Source: Lingula anatina (Eukaryota; Brachiopoda; Lingulata; Lingulida; Lingulidae). Taken from it: a stretch of 64,000 nt of DNA. The notes under the pieces are model-generated. The model made no database searches. It worked only from the letters and a program-made list of their open reading frames with translations, and had not been told where the DNA came from. This document shows positions 60,871 through 64,000 of the stretch, piece by piece. A program made the translations under genes and the position numbers. The stretch lies in contig NW_019775413.1 of the NCBI RefSeq assembly GCF_001039355.2, positions 788,123-852,122 on the forward strand, in the 5' to 3' direction. Within the stretch, counting starts at the first letter, position 1; each line of letters opens with the position of its first letter.

Positions 60871-61960
60871 CTTTTTCAGCGCAAAAAAGATTAAATACAA
60901 CAAGTAATATTCTCAATATAACTCACAAAACGTTATTTAATTCTACCATGTGTTCTGCCCCGTTGTAACGTTTTCATCACACAACGGGGCATAAAAAAAA
61001 CTTAAATAAATTAACGCTTTTTTCACATTTGCATTGGTTGTTTCTCCTTGACTTTACCAATCCTCCAGCTTCACATATTTAACAATATAAACAGTATTGA
61101 TTTGATAATATCAATAATAATGAAAGAAACAGGGCGACATGCATCCCAAAATTACCGTGTACCAACCATTTTGGGCAAGAGTGTATTTTTATAATTCTAA
61201 TTGAAACCACCATATGTCGTTGAAATAAATGAAAATAAAAATAAAAGGTGCATTGAATAGTAGCTTACTTCAAAAAACATCTTGGTTCATTCATACAACA
61301 AAACAACGTTTTCAAACACAAGCAATAAAAAACACAAAGCTTCAAATTCATAAAAAGCAACTAAAATTATAACTATAATAAAAAGCTGAATGTATGACAC
61401 ACTTTTTACTGAATGCCATGAAATGTGGTAAAAAAGGCTATAAATATTTTTTTAAATTAAATAAGTAGCCATTTTAACTTATATCATTCATCAATTATCC
61501 AACAATCAATTAGTCAATTTTTATATTAATAAATTGATTGATTTAATAATTAATGTGTTCAATTATTAAATTTTTGCTACCAAATTCAAGCCAATTTATA
61601 AGCTAACAACCTAACATATCTTTAAAAATTCAAAGTCCAGACACAGTTTTGCATAATGTTGCTAAAATACAAAATGGCTTTATTAAATAACTTATTTATC
61701 AATTCATGGAGCACCACCAAATCTTAGCACAGTTACATAGTCTTCTCCCAACATTTGTTAAAATGTAATTCAAAATCAGCCAACAACTTTTTTCATGATG
61801 TTGCTGATTACAGACAATTAACTGTTTCATTCATGGCTGGTTATATAGAAAATAAACTATAAACATATCCAGGTGTTTCAAGCTAAAGCATCAACTTCAT
61901 CATTCATTAAAACTGAGAGTTGCACTAATAAAAGCATTTCTCCGTCAATGTAACACTTAC
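60871..61960. other. Presumed 5' intron of copy L
   Basis: AT-rich, no gene. Collinear with the DNA upstream of E2 (about 26676-28522) apart from the TA repeat and gap there, so the two were duplicated together. Confidence 0.5.
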
Positions 61961-62089
61961 CTCGCTTTACCAACTGGAGTCAGATCGGAAAACGAGATTT
62001 TTCAGAGGAAATCTGCTTCAGCTAACACACTGTCAGTGCGTATCACACCGCCCTTCGTGATATACGTGGCGCGCGACAAACTAACCAAT
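61961..62089 (-). promoter_or_regulatory. Candidate 5' untranslated exon and promoter for copy L
   Basis: On the minus strand: ATTGG box (complement of 62085-62089), CGCGCGCCACGTATATCACG, then an exon-like stretch ending GCGAG/GTAAGTGTT at 61960. Conserved with 28523-28642 although the surrounding spacer has diverged. Confidence 0.45.
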
Positions 62090-63007
62090 CACAATCGTGC
62101 TCATTTGAATATTTATCTTTATTGATAGCCCAATTACCATAGGCCCTTCTCAACCCCACCCCCATCATGTCCGTCTAACCGTGAAACTCAAATTTTAATT
62201 AAGCTTCGTTAAGTTATGTAAAGATCCTTAGTTTAACCATCATCGAGCATATGATCTCGTTGCAGAGACACAGAAGGTAGAGCTCCACATCTGTATCACG
62301 CTCGTCAAATATTCTGGTAGAAATCCATCGGCGTTGTCTATTGATTACAATTTAGTTAAAACCTTTCATTTGTAAACCTGCCTCTATTTCTACCATTGCT
62401 CAAAAGTTTTCGAACTGTTTTTATTTTACTATGCGTTGATGAGTAAAAACACGCCATCCATTTAGGTTGCCATCATATGTTTTGTCGATTTTTAAGACAT
62501 TTGTATCATGCGTAGTGATTAATGAGGATGGTGGTATTTAAAATACGATTAGGTATTTTTTGGAAGTAAACTATCCCAGCAGGCAAACGACATTGATTCT
62601 ACGTTGATTCAACGTTGATCCACCATAATTAACGTTGATTCAACAGTGAATCAATGTCGTTTGTCTGCTGGGTATCATTCATTTCACAATTGTCGTTTTC
62701 ATAGAATTTTGTATCGCAAGTAATGATTATGTTGATGATGATGGTCTTTGAAATACAACTAGTGTTCCTCCCATCAAACTAAATGTGATGATAGGTAAGA
62801 TAGATCTATAATAATTTGTCTGTTCATTTGTCCGGTTGTGTGTGTGACTGTTGGGGTTGAATTGCGTGTTATTTAAAGGTACGTGTACGTTTGAAAAGTT
62901 TATAATATGTGAGCACCAACTCTGTCTTTCTATCATTAAATTCTGGATTTCAAATTGGATTTCCATTGGATTGACAAATATTGACAATTGACAGTTCAGT
63001 CACACTA
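62090..63007. other. Spacer beyond the array
   Basis: Continues collinear with 28643-29260 (flank segment at about 62380-62830) with one MITE inserted at 62575. No gene is seen. Confidence 0.5.
62575..62672. mobile_element. 98-bp palindromic MITE with TAT target duplication
   Basis: The ends CCCAGCAGGCAAACGACATT and their complement with one mismatch run inward for about 25 bp. Internal repeats of AACGTTGAT are present. It is flanked by TAT at 62572-62574 and 62673-62675. The paralogous sequence at about 29125 lacks it, which confirms insertion. Confidence 0.85.
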
Positions 63008-63249
63008 AACTATACTGGCATGTTGCTTCAAGTTACCACACTTATTCTAAGATTGCTGAATTATCATTACTCTCTAAGGAGACCCTAGATCTCTCAACCA
63101 GAAGAAGAAATTTGGGGATCAATCAGTTAACTATACTGGCATGTTGCTTCAAGTTACCACACTTATTCTAAGATTGCTGAATTATCATTACTCTCTAAGG
63201 AGACCCTAGATCTCTCAACCAGAAGAAGAAATTTGGGGATCAATCAGTT
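63008..63249. repeat. Exact tandem duplication of 121 bp
   Basis: The unit starting AACTATACTGGCATGTTGCT is present twice head to tail (63008-63128 and 63129-63249) with no difference that I can find. Confidence 0.95.
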
Positions 63250-64000
63250 ATAAGATTAAAATCTCTGGAACACTACCCATCACTGTTGTGTTCAGTATAT
63301 GGAAAAGATGACCGTGATATTGGAACCTTGGAGATTCATAACTTGATTTCACTCCTGTGAAAAGTAACTGCTTTGTTCTTTTACTGTCCAATTGATAATA
63401 TGAAAATAAAGTACTCCTCCTGTCATTTTATGTTGCTGACTCTGTTTTAATTTTCTTTATAGAAAAAGAATATAGATATCAAGATATCACATGTATTTAC
63501 AAAACCTATGAATCATTTGAAAGGAAAAAAAATGGTTGAAAAATGCAATATAAATCATTTCAAGTGGATTAATTAGTGTTGCACTTGANGTTGAATAACT
63601 TGTCACTAATAATTTAAATTTATTCAGAAGTTGTATGGCTCTGTTTGAAAAGAATATTATTTGAGCAATCCTGTATTACAGATCTCAAAGTAAAAAACTT
63701 GCAAAAATGGGCCTCTTGATTATTTTGAAGAATTATGTTAACTGTATTTTGGGACAGAATTGATGGCAGCCATCTTGTATTTATAAAAATTGGATAGATT
63801 TGCCCTTATCAAAGCATTGTTTGAATTCCTGGCTGTGAGTCTTTGATTAAATTTGATTATTGGAAGATATTATCTCAAAATGTATTGATACCTTGATTTC
63901 GGACGTTTGGTTTTCTGCTAAAATTGCTTAAGTTTGAGGCACTTTTTCAATATCTTCTGTTGTGTTTAACAAACTTTTTAAAATTTGTATGATGAAACCA
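63250..64000. other. Window end, no gene recognised
   Basis: AT-rich sequence with a single N at 63589 and no open frame or repeat of note. An AATAAA (about 63405) is present on the + strand, but I see no coding exon before it. Confidence 0.5.

Noticed and set aside
1-64000. CRISPR arrays, bacterial operons, rRNA or tRNA genes
   Set aside because: None seen. Direct repeats here are microsatellites, MITEs or segmental duplications.

Overview
The window is eukaryotic, AT-rich and intron-containing. It has GT-AG introns, long CA and TA microsatellites with two large N gaps (2484-3427 and 27164-27687), and many non-autonomous DNA transposons. A microsomal CYP2-clan P450 next to an expanded array of small secreted cysteine-rich peptides suits a marine invertebrate, most likely a mollusc or another lophotrochozoan. 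The organism is an inference; no feature here fixes the species.

Region 1 (410-7254, + strand) is one complete cytochrome P450 gene. Its eleven coding exons join in frame to 503 codons and carry a membrane anchor, a proline-rich hinge, ExxR, PERF and the heme-Cys loop. Its I-helix lacks the usual acid and catalytic threonine.

Region 2 (about 9.5-61 kb) is a tandem array of one gene family. Each gene encodes a preprotein of about 91-97 residues: a signal peptide, then a short mature peptide with 12 cysteines. The exon plan is constant. An upstream exon (in most copies ending in an ATG exactly at the splice donor) is followed by a signal/CC exon, an 89-nt core exon, an exon with the CxCN(D/N)RRR tail and the stop, and a conserved 3'-UTR exon. 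The core C-G-K-G-x-C-N-x-F-G-C-x-C-x-G-G-C strongly resembles insect Diedel, a secreted regulator of innate immunity. I count nine intact copies, all on the minus strand (13.6-16.0, 22.4-23.8, 25.3-26.7, 30.0-31.4, 33.8-35.6, 41.1-42.5, 48.5-49.9, 54.4-55.9 and 59.5-60.9 kb). Damaged copies are: one on the + strand split by a MITE (9.5-11.4 kb), one with a 1-nt deletion (16.5-17.4 kb), one with a 5-nt deletion (20.0-21.0 kb), one truncated by an insertion (45.6-46.2 kb) and two exon-1 relics on the + strand.

Between the genes, the same flanking segments, Tc1-like transposase relics and MITEs recur in shuffled order, so the locus grew by segmental duplication. The copies at 22.4-23.8 and 25.3-26.7 kb lie in a near-identical 2.86-kb tandem repeat whose junction holds a single N. 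It is either a recent duplication or two haplotypes placed in tandem.

Region 3 (61-64 kb) holds a second copy of a CpG-bearing 5'-exon/promoter segment, a 98-bp palindromic MITE, an exact 121-bp tandem duplication and otherwise featureless AT-rich DNA. The likely novelty is a Diedel-like cysteine-rich gene cluster outside insects, with start codons split onto their own exon.
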